Part shown: in pieces, positions 1 through 6,664 of the stretch
How the letters are laid out: every line of letters begins with the position of its first letter
Numbering within the stretch: position 1 is the stretch's first letter
DNA from: an uncultured Clostridia bacterium
GTDB taxonomy: Bacteria; Bacillota; Clostridia; Oscillospirales; Ruminococcaceae
NCBI GenBank assembly: GCA_945910715.1
Contig: CAMDZU010000029.1
Span: 1 to 9,905, forward strand
Length of the DNA stretch: 9,905 nt
Direction of reading: 5' to 3'
Translations under genes and position numbers: made by a program
Notes under the pieces: model-generated
Database searches by the model: none
Seen by the model: only the letters and a program-made list of their open reading frames with translations
What the model was told of the DNA's origin: nothing

Positions 1-545
1 AAATGAACAGCTGGCTTGATCAGACGGAAAAATTCCTTGCCAACGATTATACGCTTATGAACAGCTTGTGGAGCGCTGAAAAATCTGATGAAATGTATGA
101 CAAAGGCAGGACTATGTGCTTCTTCGGCCCGTCGTGGTACTACAATTTCTGTATGGGCGGCACATGGCTGCTGGCGGCGGAAGGCTCGGATAATCCCGAA
201 ATGCTTGCGGATGTAATGAACGCCTTTACCGCTAACACCAAAATCTGCACCAGGCTTGCAAAGGAAGACGGACTGTTCGTTAACAACACCTCTGTAAACG
301 ATAAAATCGCCAAGGACAAAAGCTACGGAAACGAATTTTTAGGCGGTCAGAACGATTATGCGGTGCTTACGAAGGTTGCAAAGAGTATCAAGTATAAGAA
401 CAAGACGGTTTATGATTACTATATCAACGAGCTGTTCCCCTATTGTATGCTTGATTATATTGACGGCCGGTGTTCAAAGGACGCTACGCTGAACAACTTC
501 TGTTATATAGTAACAGATGCGTACCCAAAACTGAAAAAGCCCTGA
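1..545 (+). CDS. ABC transporter extracellular solute-binding protein, C-terminal part (5' end outside window)
   Basis: The frame is open from the left edge to a TGA at 543-545, so only about the last 180 residues are present; the first ATG in the window is probably internal. The visible part resembles the C-terminal lobe of family 1 (sugar-type) solute-binding proteins. It has an aromatic-rich GPSWYYNF segment followed by GGTW, then a segment reading LFVNNTSVNDKIA, and a final helical region ending in a lysine-rich tail. Such lipoproteins capture a sugar or oligosaccharide outside the membrane and hand it to a permease pair. The signal peptide, lipobox and ligand-defining N-lobe are not visible, so the substrate cannot be named. 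The glycosyltransferase follows 35 bases later on the same strand and may be cotranscribed. The family call is moderately sure. Confidence 0.72.
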   Translation, partial: MNSWLDQTEKFLANDYTLMNSLWSAEKSDEMYDKGRTMCFFGPSWYYNFCMGGTWLLAAEGSDNPEMLADVMNAFTANTKICTRLAKEDGLFVNNTSVNDKIAKDKSYGNEFLGGQNDYAVLTKVAKSIKYKNKTVYDYYINELFPYCMLDYIDGRCSKDATLNNFCYIVTDAYPKLKKP

Positions 546-570
546 TTTTCGGTAATAATCGGCTTAACAC

Positions 571-576
571 AGGAGG
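571..576 (+). promoter_or_regulatory. Ribosome binding site of the glycosyltransferase
   Basis: A perfect AGGAGG lies four bases before the ATG at 581. It decides the start of the glycosyltransferase: the frame is open further upstream to 470, but that part overlaps the solute-binding protein gene and has no comparable ribosome binding site. Confidence 0.85.
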
Positions 577-580
577 CTTT

Positions 581-1318
581 ATGAGGGAATATACCTTTTC
601 GGTAATAATACCTGCCCACAATGAGGAAAAATATATCGGCAAGTGCCTTGAGGCTATAAAGGAAGCTGCTGAATCAGTTTCGCCCCGTAGGGTGCAGGTT
701 ATTGTTGTGGCAAACCGCTGTACCGACAGCACCGCCGCCATTGCGGAGGAATACGGCGCAAAGGTGCTTATAAACGAGGACAAGTGTATCAGCAGCGTCA
801 GGAACTGCGGAGTTAACGCCGCAGATGGAGAAATAATCGTCACAATCGACGCCGACAGCAGAATGACAAAGGGCTCTCTTTCGGAGATAGAGGAAATGCT
901 CCGAAGCGGCAAGTTTGTGGGCGGCGGCACACGCTCTAAATTTGACCGAATGTCAATAGGCATTTTCTTTTCGGCGGCATACGTTGCAATGAACATTATT
1001 CCTGTAATGAAGAAAAACAATGCGGCGCTGACAGGGGGAATGTTCTGGTTTTACAAAAAGGATTTCGAGACAATAGGCGGCTTTGACGAAAGCCTTGTCA
1101 GCCTTGAAGACCTTGACTTTGCGGCACGGCTCAATAAGCTTGGGGTTGGCAGAAGGCAGAAGTACGGCATGCTGAAAAAGTCGTACATAATTACCTCCAG
1201 CCGTAAATTTGACGAATTCGGGGACTGGTACCTTATCAAAAACCGCAAAATGACGAAACGAATTTTCACGGGCAGGGACAGGGAAGCGGCGGACGAGTTT
1301 TATTATGATATAAGATAG
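581..1318 (+). CDS. Family 2 glycosyltransferase (GT-A fold), 245 aa
   Basis: This protein should transfer a sugar from a nucleotide-sugar donor; the acceptor is unknown. The N-terminus carries the GT2 hallmark SVIIPAHNEE (residues 7-16), a nucleotide-binding strand IVVANRCTDST (41-51), and the metal-binding DAD triad at 90-92. It continues with a GGFDES motif (166-171) and an ED-x-D-F acceptor/base region (176-180), the usual order for the family. A hydrophobic stretch at about 125-143 could touch or enter the membrane, but no clear signal peptide or multi-pass domain is seen, so it probably acts at the cytoplasmic membrane face. At 245 residues it is a compact single-domain enzyme. It begins 35 bases after the solute-binding protein gene and is followed by a strong terminator, so it is the last gene of that + strand unit. 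Confidence 0.87.
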   Translation: MREYTFSVIIPAHNEEKYIGKCLEAIKEAAESVSPRRVQVIVVANRCTDSTAAIAEEYGAKVLINEDKCISSVRNCGVNAADGEIIVTIDADSRMTKGSLSEIEEMLRSGKFVGGGTRSKFDRMSIGIFFSAAYVAMNIIPVMKKNNAALTGGMFWFYKKDFETIGGFDESLVSLEDLDFAARLNKLGVGRRQKYGMLKKSYIITSSRKFDEFGDWYLIKNRKMTKRIFTGRDREAADEFYYDIR

Positions 1319-1332
1319 GGATAATATGAAGG

Positions 1333-1365
1333 AAAAGGGCTTGAACACCACGTTCAAGCCCTTTT
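1333..1365. terminator. Bidirectional intrinsic terminator between convergent transcription units
   Basis: A perfect 14-bp inverted repeat (1333-1346 pairing with 1352-1365) surrounds a five-base loop. On the + strand the 3' arm ends in TTTT followed by GTTATTTT, giving a good U-tract for the glycosyltransferase unit. On the minus strand it ends in TTTTCCTTC, a weaker but usable U-tract for the SpoIID-domain gene, whose stop codon lies one base from the hairpin. It closes both units. Confidence 0.9.
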
Positions 1366-1366
1366 G

Positions 1367-2752
1367 TTATTTTACCGTTGTTCCGGGGAAATAATAATCC
1401 AGTATCTGCTCGTAATTATAGCCGTACACATTAGCAAGGTTGTCTGCGCCGTACTGCACAAAGCCAACCCCGTGTCCGTAGCCGTAGGTAGTAAAGGTAA
1501 AGCTGTCTGAGCCTTCGCCATAGCTTATTTCAAAGCAGGCGGATTTCAAATCAAAGCTCATTATCTTCTCACGGAAAACACGTCCTGTAATTGTAACGTT
1601 CTTTGAGCCGTTATTGTAGGTGGTCTGTCCGCCTACGGTCATATTGCCCACAAAAACGTTGTCAACGTAGGTGTTTATCTCAAACCATTCCGACGGGTCG
1701 CCCTCAAGCTGTATTCCCGTTGTGTCAAGAACACGCTGCTTTATGTCGCTGGCGGTAAAGGTCTTTGTAACACCGTAGTTGGGGTCGTAGTCCTTGTCAA
1801 GCTCGCATACTCTGCTTCTCAGATAGGGATAATCAACACCCCATACGTTGTAGGAGGATGCTGTGTAGCCCGGAGTTGAGGAGCAGTAAACGGATTGAAT
1901 AAGCTTGCCGTCGTAATAAATCGCCTTGCCGATTATTTCGTTCACACATTCCTTTACCCTTGAATTGGGTGTTGACATTGCAACAACGGCATTTGTCCCG
2001 TTTTCGCTGTAATACTTAACGTAGGTGTAAGCAGCGATTGCCTGAGCCTTTATTGCTTCCTTGTTGAAAAGTCCGCCTATTTCCGCCATTGTCACCCGTG
2101 CGATAATGTCGGCGGCGTCCCCTGTTACAACGCTTCCGTTGTACAGTACCGACAGGGTTTCTCCTGTGTCGCTGTCCTCGTCGTCCTCAACGTCCTCCAC
2201 ATCATCCTCGTCTGGAATAAGCTCCTCGCTGTCCTCTTGGTCCTCGTCGTCGGGAGCAAGCTCGCCTTCATCGGAAACTGTGGTTGTTTCTGCGGTGGTT
2301 GTGGTGGGAGCGGTGGTTGTGGTAGTGGGAGGAGGCGTGGTTGTGGTAACAGCCGTTGTTGTGGTTTCGGCGGTGGTTGTTGCCGCAGTGGTGGTTGTGG
2401 TTTCGTAGGTTTCGATTATTGCCTCTAAATCAGGGGGAGCGGTGGTAGTGGTGGTAGCAGGCTCGGTTGCTTCAACAGGCGCTGCCGTAAAGGAATAATC
2501 CGCAAATCGGGGCTTGCCTATATTTGTTACATCAAGGGTGGTTGAATATGTAACGGGAGCTGTGCTGTCCGTCTGAACGGGGGTTGTTTCGGGATTTTCC
2601 GTCGTTGTTTCAGCGGTTGTCTGCTCTGTGACAGGAGGAGCTGTCTGTACCGCTTCAACACCCTCGATTCTGCCCATAATGCCGTAGATATACACATAAA
2701 CGCATACTATGCAAAGGGCGAATATTGCCTTTACAATTGACGATTTATTCGT
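1367..2752 (-). CDS. Membrane-anchored SpoIID/LytB-domain protein with Thr-rich and acidic linker; apparent ACG start
   Basis: SpoIID-domain proteins are peptidoglycan lytic transglycosylases or amidase enhancers; SpoIID itself strips stem-peptide-free glycan during spore engulfment. Using GTG-2695 as residue 1, the SpoIID domain spans about 178-442. It has the expected catalytic-type Glu at 205 (TMAEIGG), the motif KAQAIAAYTYV (216-226) and a C-terminal GHGVGFVQYGA (407-417). Residues 81-139 are mostly Thr with Ala/Pro, and 142-176 are almost all Asp/Glu, a long wall-spanning tether. The GTG at 2695 has no ribosome binding site and would cut a hydrophobic segment in half. Reading upstream in frame adds NKSSIVK plus a hydrophobic run, a complete signal anchor, starting at ACG (2750-2752) seven bases after GAGG. 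I therefore place the start there, giving 461 residues; GTG-2695 (442 residues) is the conventional alternative. It is last in the operon, 11 bases after a sortase. Sporulation versus vegetative role cannot be decided. Confidence 0.85.
   Translation of the reverse strand, partial: TNKSSIVKAIFALCIVCVYVYIYGIMGRIEGVEAVQTAPPVTEQTTAETTTENPETTPVQTDSTAPVTYSTTLDVTNIGKPRFADYSFTAAPVEATEPATTTTTAPPDLEAIIETYETTTTTAATTTAETTTTAVTTTTPPPTTTTTAPTTTTAETTTVSDEGELAPDDEDQEDSEELIPDEDDVEDVEDDEDSDTGETLSVLYNGSVVTGDAADIIARVTMAEIGGLFNKEAIKAQAIAAYTYVKYYSENGTNAVVAMSTPNSRVKECVNEIIGKAIYYDGKLIQSVYCSSTPGYTASSYNVWGVDYPYLRSRVCELDKDYDPNYGVTKTFTASDIKQRVLDTTGIQLEGDPSEWFEINTYVDNVFVGNMTVGGQTTYNNGSKNVTITGRVFREKIMSFDLKSACFEISYGEGSDSFTFTTYGYGHGVGFVQYGADNLANVYGYNYEQILDYYFPGTTVK
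2168..2455 (-). repeat. Low-complexity coding tract: Thr-rich (2279-2455) then acidic (2168-2272)
   Basis: On the minus strand this is a run of Thr codons broken by Ala, Pro and Glu, followed by a run of Asp/Glu codons. It appears on the + strand as monotonous GGTGGTTGTGGT-like DNA. It encodes the linker between membrane anchor and SpoIID domain. Such tracts are prone to length change, so the linker length may vary between strains. Confidence 0.8.
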
Positions 2753-2756
2753 AAAA

Positions 2757-2763
2757 TCACCTC
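2757..2763 (-). promoter_or_regulatory. Ribosome binding site pointing to an ACG start for the SpoIID-domain gene
   Basis: GAGGTGA follows directly after the TGA stop of the upstream sortase gene on the minus strand. GAGG is followed by seven bases and then ACG, the spacing expected for a start codon. No ATG, GTG or TTG lies in the correct frame until GTG at 2695. Confidence 0.6.
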
Positions 2764-3915
2764 TCAGCCTTCTTTTACCGCAATTGCCGTACCTATTTCA
2801 ATAGTACCGTTTTCGTCGTTGTACTTGTCGAAATCTTTGATAAGGGAAGTGTCCCACGAACGTCCGGCCCATTGACAGCCGTAGTTGTCATAGTAAGCCT
2901 GGAACATTTTGCGCTTTACGTTGCCGTTTTCGTCAAAGCCTGTGTTGTCGATAATCTTGTCGGTGTCAATATTGGGGCTTTCGCCGTCACGGACACGTCT
3001 TGCCACAACTACAAGGCGCATATCGGAGAACATTGAGAAATCGCAGGTGGAAAGGGTCATAATTTCATCGCCATACTGCAAATCCACGTCTGTGTAGTAA
3101 TAGCTTCTATCAAGACATTCGCTTACAAAGTCGAAGAACTGGTCACGGTTTTCAAAATAAACAAAGTGGTTATAGTTAAACACATCGCCGTGTTCCGCCT
3201 TGGTATTTGTAAGGAAAACGGAGAAAATCTTGTATTTTCCTCTTTCGTAAAGGGTATCAAAGTCAAAGGTGCAGTTGTCCTTGAAAAACTCAATATCCTT
3301 GCGGTAGTTGGAAAGAGGCTGGAAGTAGTTGTTTGTAATAAGGTTGTGACCGTAAAGAATTATGTTGTTGGGTCTTTCGGTGGGGGTGAAAATTCCCTGA
3401 TAATCCGCAAAGATAGTGCCGTTTGCGGTGGGTACCTTATCAAAGTTGTGCTTCAGATAGAAGTCGTTGTCGTCGCTCTGGGCAACGGGGTAATTTACAT
3501 AGGGGTAAATTGAAAGCCAGCCCACAAAGTCGTTGTTCTGCTCGTAATACTGAACATATTCGGAAAGGACCTCGACCTCTGCGCCGTCGCTTGAAACGGT
3601 TTCGTCCGTTTTGTCGTTATCTCTTATTACAATCGAGATTTTGTCGTCGCTGGCGCTTTGCTCCTTAAGCTGAGCCCATTTCTGAGCCTCGGCGGTATTT
3701 GCGTTGTCCTGAAATACATAGAAATTCACAATGGTAAGCACGGCGTAAACCAGTATTACCATTGAAACAAGGAAAATTATCTTGCGGACAATATCCCCCG
3801 CACTGTCGCCCTTCCACGGGAGAAGTCCCGAAATAATGCTTATGAATATATTTTCCTTTTTCTTTTTCTTCTTTTTTACAGGAGGCTGTTTGTGTTTAAC
3901 TTCAAATTCTGGCAT
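2764..3915 (-). CDS. srtB: Class B-like sortase, third of three tandem copies, 383 aa
   Basis: This is a membrane-anchored cysteine transpeptidase that would cleave a sorting signal on a surface protein and join it to a cell-wall nucleophile. The N-terminus is cytoplasmic and basic, with seven consecutive Lys (14-20), then the PWKGDS box (33-38) and one membrane helix (about 43-67). The catalytic domain starts near FVGWL (130-134). Expected active-site residues are His190 (LYGHN), Cys291 (TLSTC) and Arg300 (MRLVVVARR), the class B arrangement. After RVRDGESP comes a tail with WAGRSWDTS, shared with both neighbours. This copy is the most divergent: it lacks the acidic, heptad-like helix of the other two between membrane and catalytic domain and has a Ser/Asp-rich linker there. 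The ribosome binding site is weak (AAAAGAG), 21 bases after the previous stop. Class B assignment is by motif only. Confidence 0.9.
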   Translation of the reverse strand: MPEFEVKHKQPPVKKKKKKKENIFISIISGLLPWKGDSAGDIVRKIIFLVSMVILVYAVLTIVNFYVFQDNANTAEAQKWAQLKEQSASDDKISIVIRDNDKTDETVSSDGAEVEVLSEYVQYYEQNNDFVGWLSIYPYVNYPVAQSDDNDFYLKHNFDKVPTANGTIFADYQGIFTPTERPNNIILYGHNLITNNYFQPLSNYRKDIEFFKDNCTFDFDTLYERGKYKIFSVFLTNTKAEHGDVFNYNHFVYFENRDQFFDFVSECLDRSYYYTDVDLQYGDEIMTLSTCDFSMFSDMRLVVVARRVRDGESPNIDTDKIIDNTGFDENGNVKRKMFQAYYDNYGCQWAGRSWDTSLIKDFDKYNDENGTIEIGTAIAVKEG

Positions 3916-3936
3916 TGTTTTAACTCTTTTCTTTAA

Positions 3937-5031
3937 TTATGCTGCGTCTTCTTCGTTAGTGGGAAGATTTGCGATTTTATCGTTGGGGTGGGAGGCTGCA
4001 TATTCCTCAAAGCCGATAAGCTTGGAGGTGTCCCATGTTCTGCCGCCCCATTCGCCAAGCCCGTTAACCTTGCGGTAATATTCAAAGTAAAACGGGTCCT
4101 TGTTGATATAGGCCTTGCTTACGTCAACCTCGGGGCTTTCGCCGTCACGGACACGCCTTGCGAAAACAACAAAGCGTGTATCAACGCTGTTGCCCATGGG
4201 GTAATAGCAGGTGGAAAGGGTGAGTATCTCGTCGCCGTATTCAATGTCAACGTCAGTGTAGAAGCAGCTTCTGTCAAGAACGTTGCACATAAAGTCGTAG
4301 AACTCGGTTGCGCTTTCAAATTTGCGCTGTCTGTAATAGCTGAAAACCTCGCCGTGTTCTTCCTCGGTGTTGATGTACATTGCGCCGAAAATCTTGTATG
4401 TACCCTTTTCGTAAATGGTATCAAACTGGATTGTGGGGTTTTTCAGGTAGAAATCAAGGCTGCCGTACTTGTTGGGGTAGTAGTTGGTAAGCTTTGCAAA
4501 ATATTCCCCCGAGGCAATGTTGTGACCGTAAAGCACGGTGTTATTCGGTCTTGAGGTGGGCGTAAAGGGAACGTGATAGTCGGCAAAAATAGAGCCGAGC
4601 TTGCTGTCCTCTTTATAGAAATTGCGGTAAAGGTAATATTCGTTGTCGTCCGACTGCATAACGGGATAGTCGATAGGCGTATCGTTTATCTTTATCCAGC
4701 CGATAATGTCGTTGTTTTCCTCGTAAAGTGCCTTGTATTCGTCAAGTATTCCCGGCGCTTCCTCCTCAATTTTTTCAAGCTGTTCGTCGGTAAGGGAAAC
4801 CTTTCCGTCAACGTAGCTTTCCTTTAAATCCCGTACTTCCTCGTTCATTTTCTGGTCGCTTGCGTTTTCGCCGAAATCGGCAAGAATAAGCACAAGGCAC
4901 ACTATAACAACCACAATTGAAACGAGAAAAACGATTTTTCTTATTATTTCAGCGGTTGAGTCGCCTTTCCACGGGATAAACTTTTTAAGCAGGGAAACAG
5001 CGCCGCTTTCCTTTGCGTGTTCGTTTGCCAT
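3937..5031 (-). CDS. srtB: Class B-like sortase, second of three tandem copies, 364 aa
   Basis: This gene encodes a single-pass membrane sortase with its catalytic domain outside. Residues 20-25 form the PWKGDS box directly before the membrane helix (about 32-52). A charged helical segment (about 62-107) leads to IIGWIKINDTPIDYPVMQ, the usual opening of the class B core. The predicted triad is His170 (LYGHN), Cys275 (TLSTC) and Arg286 (TRFVVFARR). The RVRDGESP segment and a GRTWDTSKL tail end the protein. It is closest to the upstream copy: both have the EYFAKLT motif after the active-site His and the same acidic helix. A strong AAGGAAGGAG ribosome binding site lies six bases before the ATG, in the 16-base gap after the previous gene. 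No pilus-type lid motif was recognised. The substrate is unknown. Confidence 0.91.
   Translation of the reverse strand: MANEHAKESGAVSLLKKFIPWKGDSTAEIIRKIVFLVSIVVVIVCLVLILADFGENASDQKMNEEVRDLKESYVDGKVSLTDEQLEKIEEEAPGILDEYKALYEENNDIIGWIKINDTPIDYPVMQSDDNEYYLYRNFYKEDSKLGSIFADYHVPFTPTSRPNNTVLYGHNIASGEYFAKLTNYYPNKYGSLDFYLKNPTIQFDTIYEKGTYKIFGAMYINTEEEHGEVFSYYRQRKFESATEFYDFMCNVLDRSCFYTDVDIEYGDEILTLSTCYYPMGNSVDTRFVVFARRVRDGESPEVDVSKAYINKDPFYFEYYRKVNGLGEWGGRTWDTSKLIGFEEYAASHPNDKIANLPTNEEDAA
4120..4152 (-). repeat. Near-identical DNA segment shared by the three sortase genes (RVRDGESP region)
   Basis: Bases 4120-4152 match 5168-5200 in the first sortase gene with one mismatch over 33 bases. Bases 4132-4155 match 2974-2997 in the third gene perfectly over 24 bases. 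The segment encodes the conserved RVRDGESP stretch after the catalytic Arg. Elsewhere the paralogues differ far more at DNA level, except for a shorter match at the PWKGDS codons. Confidence 0.75.
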
Positions 5032-5047
5032 TATTTTCTCCTTCCTT

Positions 5048-6106
5048 TTACTTACCCTCGTAGCTTAACAGCTTGCTTGTATCCCAGGTCCTGCCGTTCC
5101 ACTGACCGCCAAGAACCTTGTACTGATACTCAAAGCATAAGGGGTTGTAGTTTCTCTGCGCCTTTGTTACGTCAACCTCGGGGCTTTCTCCGTCACGGAC
5201 CTTTCTTGCGAACACAACGCATCTTGTGTCAACATCCTCGCCGTAGGGCCAGTAGCAGGTTGAAAGGGTAATAAGCTCATCGCCGTATTCAAGGTCAACG
5301 TCCGTCCACAGTACGCTTCTGTCCATTATGTCAAGAATGAAATTGTTGAAATCGTCCTTGTTCTTGAATTCACGCTTTGAGGTGTAGGGATAAACCTCGC
5401 CGTATTTTTCCTTTGTGTTGAAAAGCACGCAGGCGAAAATCTTGTATTCCGCCTTTTCGTAAATAGTATCAAAGGTGATTGTTGGGTGCTCCTTGTAGAA
5501 TGCCAGCGGGTCGGATTCCTTGGAGTCGTAGTACCTTGTCAGCTTTGCAAAGTATTCCCCCGACCAGATATTGTGTCCGTAAAGAATAAGGTTAGGGGAC
5601 TTGCTCTGTGCGTTGATGGTGTTGCGGTAATCAACGAAAATCGAGCCGCCCTTGCTGTATTCGTTCTGGAAATTGTGGGTAAGGTAATATTCGTTGTCCG
5701 AGGTCTGCATAACCGGGTAGTTTATTTCCGTATCGTCAAGCTTTATCCAGCCCACAATGTCCTTGTTCTGCGAATAAAGTCCCATATATTCGGGGAGAAT
5801 CTGCGGTACCTCCTGCTCAATTTTCTGTATTTCCTCTTCGGAAAGATTGAGGGAATCCTTAAGCTGTCTTATTTCCTCGGTCTTGACATATTTCTGCACC
5901 ATTTCGTTGCCCACGTCAAGAAGCACCGAGCCGCCCGTTATCACAAAGGCAACTATTGCCACCGCAAAAATCACCTTTCTTATGGCTTCGCCTACGCTGT
6001 CGCCCTTCCACGGGAAAATTGCCTTTAATATCCTTATAAAGATATTGGGTCTTTTTCCTCTTTTTCCGCCTTTTACAGGAGCGGGTCTTTGAGTAAAATT
6101 AGCCAT
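5048..6106 (-). CDS. srtB: Class B-like sortase, first of three tandem copies, 352 aa
   Basis: This is the first sortase transcribed in the array. It has a basic, proline-containing cytoplasmic start (RPAPVKGGKRGKRP), the PWKGDS box at 32-37, a membrane helix (about 42-64), an acidic helix (78-108) and the catalytic core opening at DIVGWIKLDDTEINYPVMQ. The expected active-site residues are His178 (LYGHN), Cys284 (TLSTC) and Arg295 (TRCVVFARK). The protein ends only a few residues after the GRTWDTSKL motif, so that motif is the shared C-terminal boundary of the family. The ATG touches the stop codon of the CinA-domain gene (TAAATG), and its AAGGAAG ribosome binding site lies inside the end of that gene, so translation is probably coupled. 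It is a sortase by clear motifs; class and substrate remain inferred. Confidence 0.91.
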   Translation of the reverse strand: MANFTQRPAPVKGGKRGKRPNIFIRILKAIFPWKGDSVGEAIRKVIFAVAIVAFVITGGSVLLDVGNEMVQKYVKTEEIRQLKDSLNLSEEEIQKIEQEVPQILPEYMGLYSQNKDIVGWIKLDDTEINYPVMQTSDNEYYLTHNFQNEYSKGGSIFVDYRNTINAQSKSPNLILYGHNIWSGEYFAKLTRYYDSKESDPLAFYKEHPTITFDTIYEKAEYKIFACVLFNTKEKYGEVYPYTSKREFKNKDDFNNFILDIMDRSVLWTDVDLEYGDELITLSTCYWPYGEDVDTRCVVFARKVRDGESPEVDVTKAQRNYNPLCFEYQYKVLGGQWNGRTWDTSKLLSYEGK

Positions 6107-6652
6107 TTAAACTTCCTTTCCTTGTTCTGCGATTGCGTCAAGCAGCATTGAAAGCGCTTTTGCAGCCGCCTGCTTTCTTATGAAGGTTCTTTCGTCCATG
6201 TCCTTGGAACAATTTTTTACGTCAAAAAAACAATGTGCCGCATAAGATTTTTTCGGCGTACAAATGCCGATAAATACCGTTCCCACAGGCTTTTGGGCAG
6301 TGCCGCCCGTAGGGCCTGCAATTCCCGTTGTGGAAACGCCGAAGTCGGCATTAGCGGTTTTGCATATACCCTTTGCCATTGCCACGGCACATTCCTCCGA
6401 AACAGCGCCTACCGTATCGAGTATATCGTAGGGCACGCCTACCATTTTGTTTTTTGCGCTGTTTGCGTAGGTGCATATTCCTAAATCAAAAACCGCCGAC
6501 GAGCCTGAAACGGAGGTTATTGCCGCCGAAACAAGACCGCCTGTACAGCTTTCAACCGTAGCGCAGCGCATATTGCCCTTTGCAAGCAATTGTACTACAC
6601 TTGCGGCGGTGTTGTCAATGTTTTGTACCAAATTGTCAATAATTGTTTCCAT
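6107..6652 (-). CDS. pncC: CinA C-terminal domain protein, nicotinamide-nucleotide amidohydrolase (PncC)
   Basis: PncC deamidates nicotinamide mononucleotide (NMN) to nicotinate mononucleotide, returning the NMN released by DNA ligase to NAD synthesis in the cytoplasm. The family signature is present: VESCTGGL at 33-40 with the expected catalytic Ser35, a central SGSSAVFDLGICTYAN region, and TGIAGPTGGT with KPVGTV, which forms the substrate pocket. The protein is 181 residues, the normal size of the stand-alone domain, and lacks the roughly 250-residue N-terminal pyrophosphatase-like domain of full-length CinA. I see no remnant of that domain upstream, where ThiI ends 12 bases away, so this is an architecture rather than a truncation. 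The start is supported by GAGAGG eight bases before ATG. Its stop codon abuts the first sortase gene. Confidence 0.92.
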   Translation of the reverse strand: METIIDNLVQNIDNTAASVVQLLAKGNMRCATVESCTGGLVSAAITSVSGSSAVFDLGICTYANSAKNKMVGVPYDILDTVGAVSEECAVAMAKGICKTANADFGVSTTGIAGPTGGTAQKPVGTVFIGICTPKKSYAAHCFFDVKNCSKDMDERTFIRKQAAAKALSMLLDAIAEQGKEV

Positions 6653-6664
6653 ATTGTAACCCTC

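Noticed and set aside
470..580. N-terminal extension of the glycosyltransferase reading frame back to an ATG at 470
   Set aside because: It overlaps the end of the solute-binding protein gene, has no ribosome binding site and encodes nothing like a GT2 start, whereas AGGAGG precedes the ATG at 581.
484..1357. Minus-strand open frames across the glycosyltransferase
   Set aside because: They lie opposite a well-supported GT2 gene, show no recognisable motif, and the terminator structure argues against genes running through this junction.
2061..2428. Two + strand open frames rich in Ser/Val or Gly/Cys
   Set aside because: They are antisense readings of the Thr-rich and acidic linker codons of the SpoIID-domain gene; the low-complexity composition explains their openness.
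3856..3876. Seven-lysine codon run in the third sortase as a programmed frameshift site
   Set aside because: AAA and AAG codons alternate, no long A-run is present, and the frame continues normally into a complete sortase.
3988..4554. Long + strand open frame opposite the second sortase (similar ones at 5486-6028, 6590-7165 and 8169-8789)
   Set aside because: These are antisense shadows of conserved genes, with Val/Cys/Tyr-rich sequence typical of reversed coding DNA and no supporting ribosome binding sites.
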